Shown: positions 20,033 through 32,523 of the stretch, piece by piece
Layout of the letters: each line of letters opens with the position of its first letter
Numbering within the stretch: the stretch's first letter is position 1
From: Sambucus nigra
Lineage: Eukaryota > Streptophyta > Magnoliopsida > Dipsacales > Adoxaceae
Direction: 5' to 3'
Length of the DNA stretch: 64,000 nt
Assembly: GCA_949130495.1 (NCBI GenBank)
Contig: CASBWL010000416.1
Location: forward strand, 372,001-436,000
Position numbers and translations under genes: made by a program
The notes under the pieces: model-generated
What the model saw: only the letters and a program-made list of their open reading frames with translations
Databases searched by the model: none
Told to the model about the DNA's origin: nothing

Positions 20033-21937
20033 TCACAAATACTCAAATCGTATGTTATCTAATGGTTTGGTAAAGAGATCTACGAGCTGCTTTTGAGTGT
20101 TCAGATATTTAATAATGAGATCTTTGGATTCGAAAAGGTCACGGATAAAATGATGTTTAATCTTAATATGCTTAGTTCGTGAGTGCATTACAAGATTTTT
20201 GGAAATATTAATGGCACTTTGGAAATCACAAAACATAGTTAATTATTTTTCGGTGAGACCATAATCACTAAGCATCTGTCTAATCCATAGTAATTTGGCA
20301 CAACAACTACCAGTTGCTATATACTCAGATTCGGCACTAGTTAAATGAAATACAATTCTGTTTCTTACATGACCAACCTACGAGATTATTGCGTACGTAG
20401 TAACAAGCACCAGAAGTTCTCTTACTATTGTCAGAACAACTGGCCCAATCGGGATCGGTGTATCCTACAATAGAACTAGTCGTATTGTTTGTGTACCAAA
20501 TACCAAATTTTAGAGCACCCTTAATATATTTAATAATCCTTTTCACACTTAATAAGTGAGATTCTTTAGGGTTACTTTGATATCTAACACATATACAAAC
20601 AACGAAGGATATGTCGGGTCGAGACGCGGTAAGATACAGTAAACTCCCTATCATACTTGTACAAAGAGTGGGATCAATATTTTTCTCATTATCATCCTTA
20701 GAAAGTTTAGTTGAAGTACTCATGGGGGTTCTAGAAGTTTTAGCATTTTCTAAGCCGAATTTTTTAACTAAATCTACAGCGTACTTGGATTGAGAAATAA
20801 AAAGACCATCACTACATTGTTTTACTTGTAAACCTAAAAAATATTGTAATTCACCCATTAGAGACATCTGAAATTCGATATGCATGATAGCAGAAAAGTT
20901 CTCGACTTGTTTAGGATAGGTGGAACCGAAAATAATATAGTCCACATATACTTGCGCGATTAAGACATGTTGATTTTCTTTTCTAACAAACAATGTTTGA
21001 TCATTTTCGCCACGAACAAATTTTTGAGACGCTAGAAAGGTAGACAGTCGCTCATACCAAGCTCTAGGAGCTTGTTTCAAATCGTATAAGGCTTTCTTAA
21101 GCTTAAAGACATAGTCCGAATGTACAGGATCAACAAATCCTTTGGGTTGTTCTACGTAAACTTCTTTAGATAAAATTCCATTTAAAAAGCAAATTTAACA
21201 TCCATTTGGAATAATTTTAATTGCATATGACAAGAAATTACAAGGAGGAGACGAACTAATTCTAGATGAATAACAGGTGCAAAAGTTTCATCAAAATCAA
21301 TTCCCTCAATCTGGGAGTATCCCTGTGCAACCAACCTAGCTTTATTTCTAATGACCTCCCAATTTTCATCAGTTTTGTTTTTAAAAATCCATCTAGTGAC
21401 AATAACCTATGAATATTTTGGTCTACGAACATGATTCCACACATCACGACTCTTAAATTGGATTAGCTCTTCTTGCATAGAATTTATCCAAAATGAGTCA
21501 GTAAGGGCATCATTAGCATTTTTAGTTTCCTTACGAGAAACAAAATAAGAAAATTGTGCCACTTGTCGAAGTTTGGATCTAGTTCGAACAGGCTCCGAAG
21601 GATTACCGATAATGGTTTCAGTGGGATGATCTTTAGAAACCCAAGTGGGTACCAAGGGACTCTCAGGTGGCAATGAATCAGTTCCATTTGGAGGATCAAC
21701 GAATAAATTAGGTTCATCCTCATCAAATGATATTGGTTAACTGCCACTTTTCCTTACACTCGTGTCATCTACAATTACATTAATTGATTCCATAATAGTT
21801 TTGGTTCGATAGTTGAAAATACGCAAAGCCTTACTATTTTAAGAATAACCAAGAAAAATTCCATTTTCTCCTCGGGTATCAAATTTTGAAAGTTGCTCTC
21901 TATTTTTTCAGATATAGCAGATACTACCGAAGGTTTT
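20033..21937 (-). pseudogene. Copia integrase C-terminal tail, reverse transcriptase and RNase H (SIRE-like)
   Basis: On the minus strand the part next to the nested element reads 'FGSICYI' and then 'SKFDTRGENGIFLGY', the end of the integrase region. Next come 'RWIFKNKTDENW' and 'ARLVAQGYSQIEGIDF', the start of copia reverse transcriptase, and the 20,337-21,080 frame with '[11 protein letters not shown]'. The catalytic box is YVDYIIFGS near 20,927-20,953, where YVDD is expected, so an essential Asp is lost. RNase H follows with '[19 protein letters not shown]' and, in 20,033-20,236, 'HSRTKHIKIKHHFIRDL' and 'LFTKPLD'. At least four frame changes or stops break it. It is a non-functional remnant. 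Confidence 0.88.
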
Positions 21938-24650
21938 TGTGACAACCCGCCTACTAAAATAATAGGTGGCCAGCCCAATACTCTAATAATCACAGGAATC
22001 ATAGATGGTCCATCCTCAGCATCACTGTCGATTAAAATAATAGTACGAGATAACCACCAATAATTTTAGAAAACAGACTGTCAAATTTAAGATTTTGTAA
22101 TTAAAAGAAAAACACTTAGACAATCCCATTTGCAAAAACGGTGGATACCAAAAATCAACGGATAAAGAATATCAATATAGTAAATAATCACCGAATAAGC
22201 TGGCGGTGAACAGACCAATACAAATAGTTACACCGAGTATTACACATTAAATATTACATTATAATAAATGAGTGTAATGCATTGGGCAACACGCCCGAAT
22301 AAATAAACTGAACATAACTAGAGTACAATGGAGAGAAGCGTCTAATACAAATAACCTTCAACATCCACAATATGCTATAGCTCCATGACAACTGGAATGG
22401 AAATGTAAATACGGGTGTCCTTGCGGTAGAGCACCTGTACGGCAAGGAGTATGTGCAAAAAAAAAGAAATATAGACGGGTCAGGGCCCGGTTTGATATGA
22501 TTCCCATGTGACTAAAATGCATGACAGTTAAGTGCGTAATTCTCTTGCAATTAACATACTATTTCTTACCTCTCAATCTAAAAGCACAACCTAGCGCAAT
22601 ATCATGAGATGCTCTAGTTAACCCAAGTACTAAGGGCTAACTTCTCCCCAGTCTCAACACTATGCCATATTCGTGCGTGGGGTGTCTCGCAAAGCGAAAT
22701 AAAAAAAAAGGACCCCCCTAGATACACTACTACTTAGGCAAGGTTGATCGTCGAGATCCATCATACCCTCAGCACGAAATTAATAAATATATGTGTATAT
22801 GTGAATGCATAAGCATGGGAGGTCACATCTACAGCTACACAAGGAGATACAAAAAAAATCCATTCACCATCTAAAGGCACAGTTCCTAATTTCTTTCTTT
22901 AGGAATATACATATATGGTAAATTCATTTCATCAAATGTTTACCAATTAAATCTCATTTCAAAACTTTCTTTACCAATTTTATTTCCTATCTTCCATCCA
23001 GGAAAAATACATTATAAAGCAAGTTTTATTATCATAAAAGGCTTTACCTTCCCATTTCATAACTTTTCATTTTCCTTCTTCCATCCGAAAAATATATATA
23101 ATTTAAAGCAAGTTTTATTATCATAAAAATGCTTTAACCTTTTCACATCATATCATCCATTTTCCTTCTTCCATCCGAAAAATGTATTTAACGTCCCATT
23201 TCCCTTCTTCCATCCAGGAAATATAAATTAAAGCCATTTCATTATCATAAAATGTTTTAATAACCAATAACGTCCCACATTATTGCACATAGTTATATAT
23301 CATATTATATAACGCAATCTAAGACCGCCCATCCGGGTTTCCCCACTGTGCGCGCCCCTAAATGTTTATCATCTTCCAGGGCCTATCATCAAGACAACCT
23401 GGGATCCTATCGAAACGTTGGGAAGCGGCCATATGCTTACGAGATAGCAATGACCACACCCAGAATCACCTAGCCAGTGCGGAAAATATACAATAAACAC
23501 TCATATGGCCTAGGGACTATATCCACCCTGCATTCATTAGCCAGGGGGCTTCACCACACGCGCGCAACTTCCCTTATGATAGCGATTTAGAGAGGTGTGT
23601 ATCCATAAATTAACATTTATGGAAAACATTACTTTTTCCTTTTAAAAACATCCACTTTTACATTCTCAAAAATCATTTATACTTATTCATTTAGTACCAC
23701 ATATTAGCATATGTCTTTCTTATTCTTAGTGTCATATTTTATTAATGACCCAAGACCCAAAGTGCCATTATCCTCAAACTAGTCTCCAAAGGTTCATACA
23801 ATTTCATAAACCATCAAAGTGAGTCTTCATCAATAATAGACTCCCAAAAGTCCCAACATTTACATTTAATCTCCAATAAACTTTTAGGTTAACTTCTTAC
23901 AACATGCGGACATTAACCTACACAAACTAGCCCTCGGGGTAAGCCCAATCATCCCATTTTATCCTAGGACATTAGTCTACCCAACTCAACCCTATAGGAA
24001 CTCTTTTTACTTCCCAAAGGAAAGGTCCTAAACCTCGGACCTAAAAGAAAAAGGGCTAAAATCAAACTAGGAAAAATCTCACAAAAACAGGGCAACCGAA
24101 TCGATTCGCCCTAGGGCCGAATTGATTCGCCCCTGGTTGCGAATCGATTCGCCCAAAAAGTGAATTGATTGGGTGAGTGAAACTGACTTTATGTATTAGC
24201 CGAATCGATTCGGTCCCCCAGACCTATAACGTTCCCCTTATCCGAATTGATTCGCCCCTAGGGCCGAATCGATTCGGCCCTGCAAATTGGCCCAGTTTGG
24301 GCTACGGGTTGTATAAACCCTAAAATCCCAAAACACTCAAATCCATGATTTCTTCCAACATCAACAACAATAATTGTTCCCAAATCATTTCTACACAATT
24401 ACTAACTAATATATTCTCCTCAAGTGAAATTAAAACAAAGATTTAAGGGTTTAATCACAAAAATCAACAAAAACCCATTTATGGTTTAAATCTACAAAAA
24501 TCTAACTACACATGTAATTTATCACATTAAATCAACATCTAGCAAGTAAGAAACTTGCCTCGAGGTTGTAGTCTCGGATCCTCTTCCGGTGGCAACGATT
24601 TCCGGCCTCAAATCTCCATTTTCTCTCTTTTCTCCATTTCTCCCAACTCT

Positions 24651-24686
<36 letters not shown>

Positions 24687-25183
24687 CTTCTAACATAAGA
24701 TTGAGAAAATAAAAGAGGTGGGAGACTTAACCGGGTCTTAAAACATAAATGCCCCTCTTTTAATTGCTAATACACCATAAAAATGACTCGTATCCACATA
24801 ATTGAGTCATAACACCCCAAAAGTGCCCTAAAAAATACAACATGGCACTTATTTCGACTATCTCGACTATTCTAAAAATAACCGCACCCCCTATTTTGGC
24901 ATTCGGGAAAATATGAACAAATTTTTTGTTCTAAATCCATTTTATTTCGTTAATTATACTCCAATTTATATATGGGTCATAACCGTCGTTTTACATACAA
25001 CGACGCAATATATAACAATATAATGCTATTTACCTTCTTATAACGGTAAATAGGCAAAACATATTAAATATTACCCCTAAATCTCACGGGAAATAATATT
25101 TACTCCAACTTCCCATATTTTATAAAATTAGCCCATTAGGAAAAATAATATAAAATAGTCGCTCAAAAGCCTGGGTTGTTACA
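21938..25183 (-). repeat. 3' LTR of the Tekay-like element
   Basis: 3246 bases with ends TGTGACAACCC and GGGTTGTTACA, an imperfect terminal inverted repeat. It includes repeated 'cttccatcc(g/a)gaaaat' units (22,990-23,225), the CGAATCGATTCG cluster and a (CT)n run at 24,655-24,683. Confidence 0.88.
24097..24276. repeat. Cluster of CGAATCGATTCG palindromes inside the LTR
   Basis: The perfect palindrome CGAATCGATTCG starts at 24,097, 24,140, 24,201 and 24,265. The one-base variant CGAATTGATTCG starts at 24,118 and 24,243, and a weaker copy lies near 24,161. The spacers are 'gccctaggg'-like. The partner LTR keeps part of the same cluster near 30,860-30,915. Confidence 0.9.
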
Positions 25184-28100
25184 TACTCCCCCCTTAGAAG
25201 GGAATTTTTCCCTCAAAATTCAGGCGTATCGTATCACCATTTGAAGGTATACCATACTAAACTACCGTTCAATCATTCTTAACAAACCCCTCGGCAGTGG
25301 GACGTCCCCTTAGGACTCGGACTAAGGTCATCACTATTCGATCTCAGTCCACATTCCTCGTGCTCTAACATAACACCAAATCGTTCCTCATGAACTATCG
25401 ATCCTACCGTTCTACTACGGAAGGAGATACCTACACATCTCGGTACAAATTGCCTTACTTCCCGAAATACGTTACAACCTTACTAGGGAATAACTACACT
25501 AACTTATAATCGCTTTACCCCAACACTACTAACTCCTATTCGCATTGGCATAGCCCTTGAAAGTATGCGGCTCAATGAGCCCAATCATTAAGGAAATGTT
25601 CCCGGACCACTCCAAGTCCAAGAAATATACTATCCGTTATTTCCATTCCAACGAACAGGCAAGGCACACAGTCAACTACACTAGGACACACACACGGGAC
25701 CATACTTATAGGAAACGATCCGAACTATTGTACGAAAATTCAATCCATAAAAGCTACTACTCTCATCCTTCCTCGTTCCACCACTAGTCTCTTCACACTA
25801 GTAGGAGAATTGGTCAACCATGGACATGAACGCTCTTACTATTGCGTCCCCTCGGTTAAGCTCATTCCACTTGGCATTCCATGCCTCAACTAATCTCTCC
25901 GACGGTTTTTTACTCGGCGTATCTACTACCCCGTCCGCATTTCCTTAGCAAAAGGGAATATCCAATTGATAGTCCTTTACGAACTCCAGCTTGTCGCTCG
26001 AGAAAAAGACTAATTTCCTGCCCAGGAAGTAGTTCCTCTATTCCTTTAAGGCGAATACTACTGCTATGAACTCTAAATCAAGCGGGGGATAACACTTCTC
26101 ACGAAGTTTAAGTTTGTGAGATGCACAAACAATGGGTCCATGCTGCCGTATTGATACTTCCCGTTCCTGACAAAGACTCGTTCGTTAAACCCACTCTTGA
26201 TCTTAACAACACGAGTGCAGGAGTAAAAGTCGACTCCTCCTTTTAACTCCCTGAAAGATAGGTTACCAACATAACACTCTATCTAAGAGAGGCTCCACCA
26301 CCTATGGCCTACCGTTCCGAAACACTCGAGATCCCGTACTTCTCCGTTCTAGGGACCTAATCCCCCTTAGAGTTAACCCACAAACTTATTGTGGTCAACT
26401 CCCTACCACCATCCTAAAATAATGTTACATGCCTTAAGGGCCCGATTTCCTATAAATCCTAAAGTTAATCTACATCCTAATCAAGTCGTATAAATATAAT
26501 ACTAAGTATATCCCTAGTGTCCAAGACCTTTCCCGACTTCCGACATTAGCTCGGTTTCATGCGTGGGACGTCTCGCCGAAGCGAAATCTAAACAAGGAAC
26601 CCTCCCGTTACACTACTACCTCGCATCGTCGGTCGTCGAGAAGTAACGGTCGAAGACACATGATCGGGACCGCTAAAATCCTAACTTGTAACTCTACTAA
26701 TGCATTTCTACTTCTAAGTTTTACCATATCAATCAACTGAGGAATTTACTTTCAGTAAGATGCCACAAATGCCTTATCCCAATGTACATACATACATCTT
26801 TATAAATAGCCTTCTCATTAGGCACAACCATAAGTCTCTATTTGACTTCCATGTCTTAGGCTTCCCCACATCGATTAGAGGAAAAACTATTACAGTGCTC
26901 ATATATCGTACATAAACTTAGCCCCTCAATCACTCAATTACGTGATTATCGTCTAAACCTTCCAACCCATCATCTAACCATCAAAAGAAGGAAAAAAAGA
27001 AAAATATATATAGCATCTCTCCACTCCCAACGTCGTTAAAGTTCATGTGCGGAGTGTCTCGCAAAGCGAAATCCAAACAAGGAACCCCTCCGACACAATC
27101 CCCTTAACTTGTTGGTCGTGGAGATAAGGCAACACCATACACGAGCAAAGCAAATAAATAATCAAACAAAACAAATAAGATAAGAAATGAAGACTACCTA
27201 CATACCGTAAACCACCTCTACAAAGTCTCAACCTGTATCTAGGAGAGATATTATAGAACAACTAGCTCCTAGAACTAGAAATAGGATAGCCTCACGATTT
27301 ATTCGTTTGCTATCGCACCAACCAATCCATGGACATTTCCACCCGTATAACAAATAAAATACGAGTAGCACATACCACAAATGTGCATCTAAAATATCTC
27401 CACTCGCTTAATAACGAGCGAAGAAAAAAAATATAGAACTTCCCTACTATGGAAGCCATATAGATATACTTACTATCATAATACCGATAGCACCGCAAGC
27501 TCAAATTTACACACCCGAATCTAGGGTACATACAATACTACTCCATCTTATCATAAGGAATGTTCCACCCTCAACTAAGGTGGAAATTCCCACCAACATA
27601 CTTGCCAATCTCTTTGGCCACTACTAATGGTTCCAAGACACATCATTCTAGTCTTAATCGAACCAAACTACTTCCATCAATGCCCCAACTAGGCATCCTA
27701 TTCTTTCCTGTTATCTTCAATCGACAAGATCAAAATGATTAGTTCCCTTAACTTCCTTAGCAAAGAGAACACTCTACTAGCCTCCACGGCCTTAGTTCAA
27801 TGAGTCTTCCCCGGGTGAAGGTCCACCAATGGGGTCTCATGAACACTACTTCTCTAAAAGTGTTAGCAACACTTACATGTGAGCCCGTCATTCCACTAAA
27901 GGGCCCTCTCTACCTTGTACCAACCCACTCTGATTCAAGGTTTCCTGAACCCTGCAACTCTTTATTCACGGTCGGCCTCTGACCGAACCTCACGTGAATA
28001 TTTGAGAATCTACTTTCTCATCATTCCTGGCATCCGAGAGAAACTCGTTGTTGAAAACATCTAACTGGTTTCTCTCTATGGGAAAAACCTCTTGTTCCAC

Positions 28101-28718
28101 CCAAAATATGGCGACTACCATGTCCGCCACTTCAACCTTACTCCTATGGGTGAAATATTTTCCTCCAATCTTTGCACCTGGGCACTTCTATACCCCTCTC
28201 TAGTCCAAACTCTCGGGCCTTATGTTCTCACCGAATGAGATTACACTTCCTCTATCCAACCGAACTTCAACATGTAGTACTTATCAAGGACTTCTCAACT
28301 CCAACTTAATGTAGCTTGGAATCCCAAGCTTAGCACCACTCTCTACTGGCAGCAGTACTTGGAAAACTATATCTACTGTACTCAAAAGTCACAGTAGCAA
28401 CATTAAAATAATGCTACGGAGGGAGATACCTCTAAAGCGGCCCTCATCCCCGACTACCTCTTACAGTTTATAGTAATCCCATCTCATGACGCCTTCACAA
28501 CGGCCTTCCTTGAACCCTTCATCTAACGACTTATGAGTCTCACACGAACGCGCAAAAAATCTTCAGGGTTCTCGTACCATAGCAGGAGAACAAAATCTCA
28601 CAAGAGAAATCAACGATCTTAATCTTAGGGCTCTATATCAATTCAGAAGTAATGATGAAAGCGACATGCGTTCGCACAGATTCCTAAGGACTCTAGAACC
28701 TAATGCTCTGATACCATC
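25184..28718 (-). pseudogene. Decayed internal domain of the Tekay-like element
   Basis: No long frame survives. On the minus strand 26,041-26,136 reads 'YPPLDLEFIAVVFALKE', preceded by 'ASHKLKLREK', the signature of gypsy RNase H. Next, 25,901-25,986 reads 'EFVKDYQLDI' and, after a stop, 'GNADGVVDTPSKK', the usual RNase H end before integrase. The polypurine tract is at 25,184-25,200 and the primer binding site at 28,705-28,716. At about 3.5 kb the interior is short for an autonomous gypsy element (normally about 5 kb or more), so sequence has been lost. The motif 'tgtctcgc(a/c)(a/g)aagcgaaat', also present in the LTRs, recurs near 26,568 and 27,054. Confidence 0.7.
28705..28716 (-). promoter_or_regulatory. 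Primer binding site of the Tekay-like element
   Basis: The minus strand reads TGGTATCAGAGC, two bases from the LTR start at 28,719. It is complementary to tRNA-Met and proves the minus orientation. Confidence 0.9.
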
Positions 28719-30940
28719 TGTGACAACCCTCCTACTAAAATAATAGGTGGCCAGCCCAATAGTCTAATAATCACAGGAATCATAGATGGTACTGTCGATT
28801 AAAATAATAGTACGAGATAACCACCAATCATTTTAGAAAATGGACTGTCAAATTTAAATTTTGTAATTAAAAGAAAAACACTTAGACAATCACATTCTCA
28901 AAAACGGTGGATACCAAAAATCATTTGATAAAGAATATCAATATAGTAAATAATCACCGAATAAGCTGGCGGTGAACAGACCAATACAAATAGTTACACC
29001 GAGTATTACACATTAAATATTACATTATAATAAATGAGTGTAATGCATTGGGCAACACGCCCGAATAAATAAACTGAACATAACTAGAGTACAATGGAGA
29101 GAAGCGTCTAATACAAATAACCTACAACATCCGCAATATGCTATAGCTCCATGACAACTGGAATGGCAATGTAAATACGGGTGTCCTTGCGGTAGAGCAC
29201 CTGTACAGTAAGAAGTATGTGCAAAAATAAAGAAATATAGGCGGGTCAGGGGCCGGTTTGATATGATTCCCATGTGACTAAAATGCATGACAGTTAAGTG
29301 CGTAATTCTCTCACAATTAACATAATATTTCTCACCTCTCAATTTAAAAGCACAACCTAGCGCAATATCATAAGATGCTCTAGTTAACCCAAGTACTAAG
29401 GGCTAACTTCTCCCCAGTCTCAACACTATGCCATATTCGTGCGTGGGGTGTCTCGGAAAGCGAAATCCAAACAAGGAACCCCCCGATACACTACTACTTA
29501 GGAAAGGTTGATCATCGAGATCCATCATACCCTCAGCACGAAATTAATAAATATATGTGTGTATGTGAATGCATAAGCGTGGGAGGTCACATCTACAGCT
29601 ACTCAAGGAGATACAAATAAATCCATTCACCATCTAAAGGCACAGTTCTTAATTTCTTTCTTAGGAATATACATATATGGTAAATTCGTTTCATCAAATG
29701 TTTACCAATTAAATCTCATTTCAAAACTTTCTTTACCAATTTTATTTCCTTTCTTCGATCCAGGAAAAATACATTTATAAAGCAAGTTTTATTATCATAA
29801 AATGATTTACCTTCCCATTTCATAACTTTTCATTTTCCTTCTTCCATCCGAAAAATATATATAATTTAAAGCAAGTTTTATTATCATAAAAAGGCTTTAA
29901 CCTTTTCACATCATATCATCCATTTTCCTTCTTCCATCCGGAAAATGTATTTAACGTCCCATTTCCCTTCTTCCATCCGGGAAATGTAAATTAAAGCCAT
30001 TTCATTATCATAAAATGCTTTAATAACCAATAATGTCCCACATTATTGCACATAGTTATATATCATATTATATAACGCAATCTAAGACCGCCCGTCCGGG
30101 TTTTCCCACTGTGCGCGCCCCTAAATATTTATCATCTTCCAGGGCCTATCATCAAGACAACCTGGGATCCTATCGAAATGTCGAGAAGCGTCCATATGCC
30201 TGCGGGATAGTCATGACCACACCCAGAATCACCTAACCAGCATAGAAAATATACAATAAACGATCATATGGCCTAGGGACTATATCCACCATGCATTCAT
30301 TAGCCAGGGGGCTTCACCACACGCGCGCAACTTCCCTTATGATAGCGATTTAGAGAGGTGTGTATCCATAAATTAACATTTATGAAAAACGTTACTTTTT
30401 CCTTTTGAAAACATCCACTTTTACATTCTCAAAAATCATTTGTACTTATTCATTTAGTACCACATATTAGCATATGTCTTTCTTATTCTTAGTGTCATAT
30501 TTTATTAATGACCCAAGACCCAAAGTGCCATTATCCTCAAACTAGTCTCCAAAGGTTCATACGATTTCATAAACCATCAAAGTGAGTCTTCATCAATAAT
30601 AGACTCCCAAAAGTCCCAACATTTACATTTAATTTCCAATAAACTTTTAGGTTAATTTCCTACATCATGTGGACATTTACCTACACAAACTAGCCCTCGG
30701 GGTAAGCCCAATCATCCCATTTTATCCTAGGATATTAGTTTATCCAACTCAACCCTCTAGGAACTCTTTTTACTTCTCAAAGGAAGGGTCCTAAACCTCG
30801 GACCTAAAAGAAAAAGGGCTAAAATCAAACTAGGAAAAATCTCACAAAAACAGGGCAACCGAATCGATTCGCCCCTGGTTGCGAATCTATTCGCCCAAAA
30901 AGCGAATCGATCCGGTGAGTAAAACTGATTTCTGTATTAG
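28719..30940 (-). repeat. 5' LTR of the Tekay-like element, truncated
   Basis: About 2.2 kb closely matching 21,938 to about 24,200. It stops abruptly after 'tgtattag' and the remaining 1 kb of the LTR is missing. A frame opposite the LTR (30,033-30,236) is a shadow. Confidence 0.88.
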
Positions 30941-31012
30941 CCCCTTGAACTCTCCACCTCTATCACTCCTAATTCTCCCCTTGAACTCTCCACCTCTATC
31001 ACTCCTAATTGG
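30941..31012 (-). repeat. 36-bp tandem duplication at the deletion breakpoint
   Basis: A 36-base unit starting 'ccccttgaactctccacc' occurs twice in direct succession at the edge of the integrase fragment. It duplicates the integrase segment IRSDRGGEFKG in frame on the minus strand. Confidence 0.9.
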
Positions 31013-32240
31013 GCACACTTGGGTATCCTTCTCATTCTCAATTTTCGAAAGGATTCTTAAGAATTTATTGAAGGTATCTGATTTCTGTTTCAAAAAAGCT
31101 ACCCATGTGTATCTCGTATAGTCGTCCACTGTAACTAGGATGTAATAGTTTTCACAGAAACTAATAGTTCTTGAGGAACCCATGAGGTACACGTGGATAA
31201 ATTCTAGAGGCTTAATGGTCACGACATCTTTAACTTTCTTGTGAGGGGATTTACTTATTTTGCCTTCCTGACAAGGTCCACATACATGACTAAAAGAATT
31301 TTTAATTTTAGGTAAACCTCTAACTATCTCTTGGGAACTCAATCTTCTAAGGTTATCATAATTTGTGTGTCCCAATCTATTGTGCCATAGATCAGAATCC
31401 TCTAATCTGACAACATTACAAGATTCAGAATTGGGGATTAATGTGTAACAATTTTTCGGGGTTTTGTTTCTTGTTAAGATATAATTACCTTTTTCATCAA
31501 TAATTTTACAATCATTTTTTGAAAAGGTAACTGAGTGATTGGAGTCACAAAATTTTGATATACTTAACAGATTAGCTTTAAGGCCTTTAACTAAAAGAAC
31601 ATCATTCAGTTCAGGAAGCCCATGCTCACTCAATGTTCCCTTACATATGATCTGAGATGAATCACCATCTCCAAACATGACACTACCTCCAAGAAAGTCT
31701 ATCTTATTTTTCAATTTGGTTTCATCCCCGGTCATATGTTTAGAACATTCGGAGTCTAAATAACATCCAGTTGAAGTACTTTGTGACTTTAAAGCATAAA
31801 TGACAATGTTGCACTTAAGCTGGAGTAATAGATTATCTTTTCTAATCTAAATAGGACTAGTTTTAAAAGTTTTGTTGCCTTTTGATTTAGAAAAGGTTTG
31901 AGTGGTCTTTCTGAATGATTTTTTCTTAGTCTTGGACCCTCCCTTTTTCTTTTTAGAGTTAAAGTTATTTGTGGGTTGTCTAGGAAGTACATAAGTATTT
32001 CTAGATTCCTATAATAGTTAAAGTTTAGGTAGGTTGGGGTGTACAACCTTTTTTGGAAAGACTCATCAAGAGTATGGCCGAAAATATCACAGTAGGAATA
32101 GTACTGATGGGTATAGGACTTGACTTTCTTACTAAAGTCTTTGAAAATTGGCTTGGATCTATTGGGTACAGTAGTCCAGTCATTATTAGATTTAGGTTTC
32201 TGTCTTTGGTCTCTGGCAGAAGGACAAACATATTTGATCT
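30941..32240 (-). pseudogene. Protease and integrase N-terminal half (SIRE-like copia)
   Basis: On the minus strand the protease reads 'YLDSECSKHMTGD' (31,727-31,765), where Asp-Ser-Gly is expected. It is followed by 'LPELNDVLLVKGLKANLLS' and 'KNCYTL'. The integrase zinc finger is intact ('LWHNRLGHTNYDNL' ... 'CGPCQEGK'). The catalytic core begins 'LEFIHVYLMG', with Tyr where the first catalytic Asp belongs. The second Asp is in 'IRSDRGGEFKG', where the frame runs into the duplication and the nested insertion. The rest of the core, with the catalytic Glu, is deleted. Minus-strand sequence 31,789-32,231 is a frameshifted linker between Gag and protease. Confidence 0.85.
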
Positions 32241-32523
32241 GACTGTTTGATTTTAACTGTTGATTGTACTGATTATGTGTCGTATGAGAGACATTGAGAC
32301 TATATTCACCTTTTTTTTTAACATTTTGATAAGTTTGTCCTTATTCTATAATAGTAACATTTTCAGGAGAAACTTTGGTCTTACTTGTATGCACTATTTC
32401 TCCAAAATCTAGGCCAAACTTATCTTCAGAGTCAAATTTTCTTCCAGTAATAATTTTTTCATAAGTCTTGGTTTGTGTTTTAAATTGTTGGCATTTTTTA
32501 AACACATTTGAAACCATTTGTTT
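32241..32523 (-). other. Broken linker between SIRE-like Gag and protease
   Basis: No frame longer than a few tens of codons survives. Composition matches the flanking Gag-pol remnant. Confidence 0.5.

Larger units (their letters stand above)
21938..30940 (-). mobile_element. Tekay-like Ty3/gypsy retrotransposon nested in the SIRE-like element
   Basis: The left LTR (21,938-25,183) and the truncated right LTR (28,719-30,940) are close copies. On the minus strand the element has a polypurine tract (AAGGGGGGAGTA) before the left LTR and a tRNA-Met primer binding site next to the right LTR, so it points to the left. The 3.5-kb interior is decayed; only gypsy RNase H remnants are recognisable. 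The insertion lies inside the integrase gene of the SIRE-like host. A deletion at its right edge removed about 1 kb of LTR and roughly 100 codons of integrase. Tekay affinity is inferred from the long LTR, the TGTGACAACCC end and the RNase H sequence. Confidence 0.85.

Noticed and set aside
25557..27982. Short frames on both strands in the Tekay-like interior
   Set aside because: They do not match the recognisable RNase H remnant frame and are chance frames in decayed sequence.
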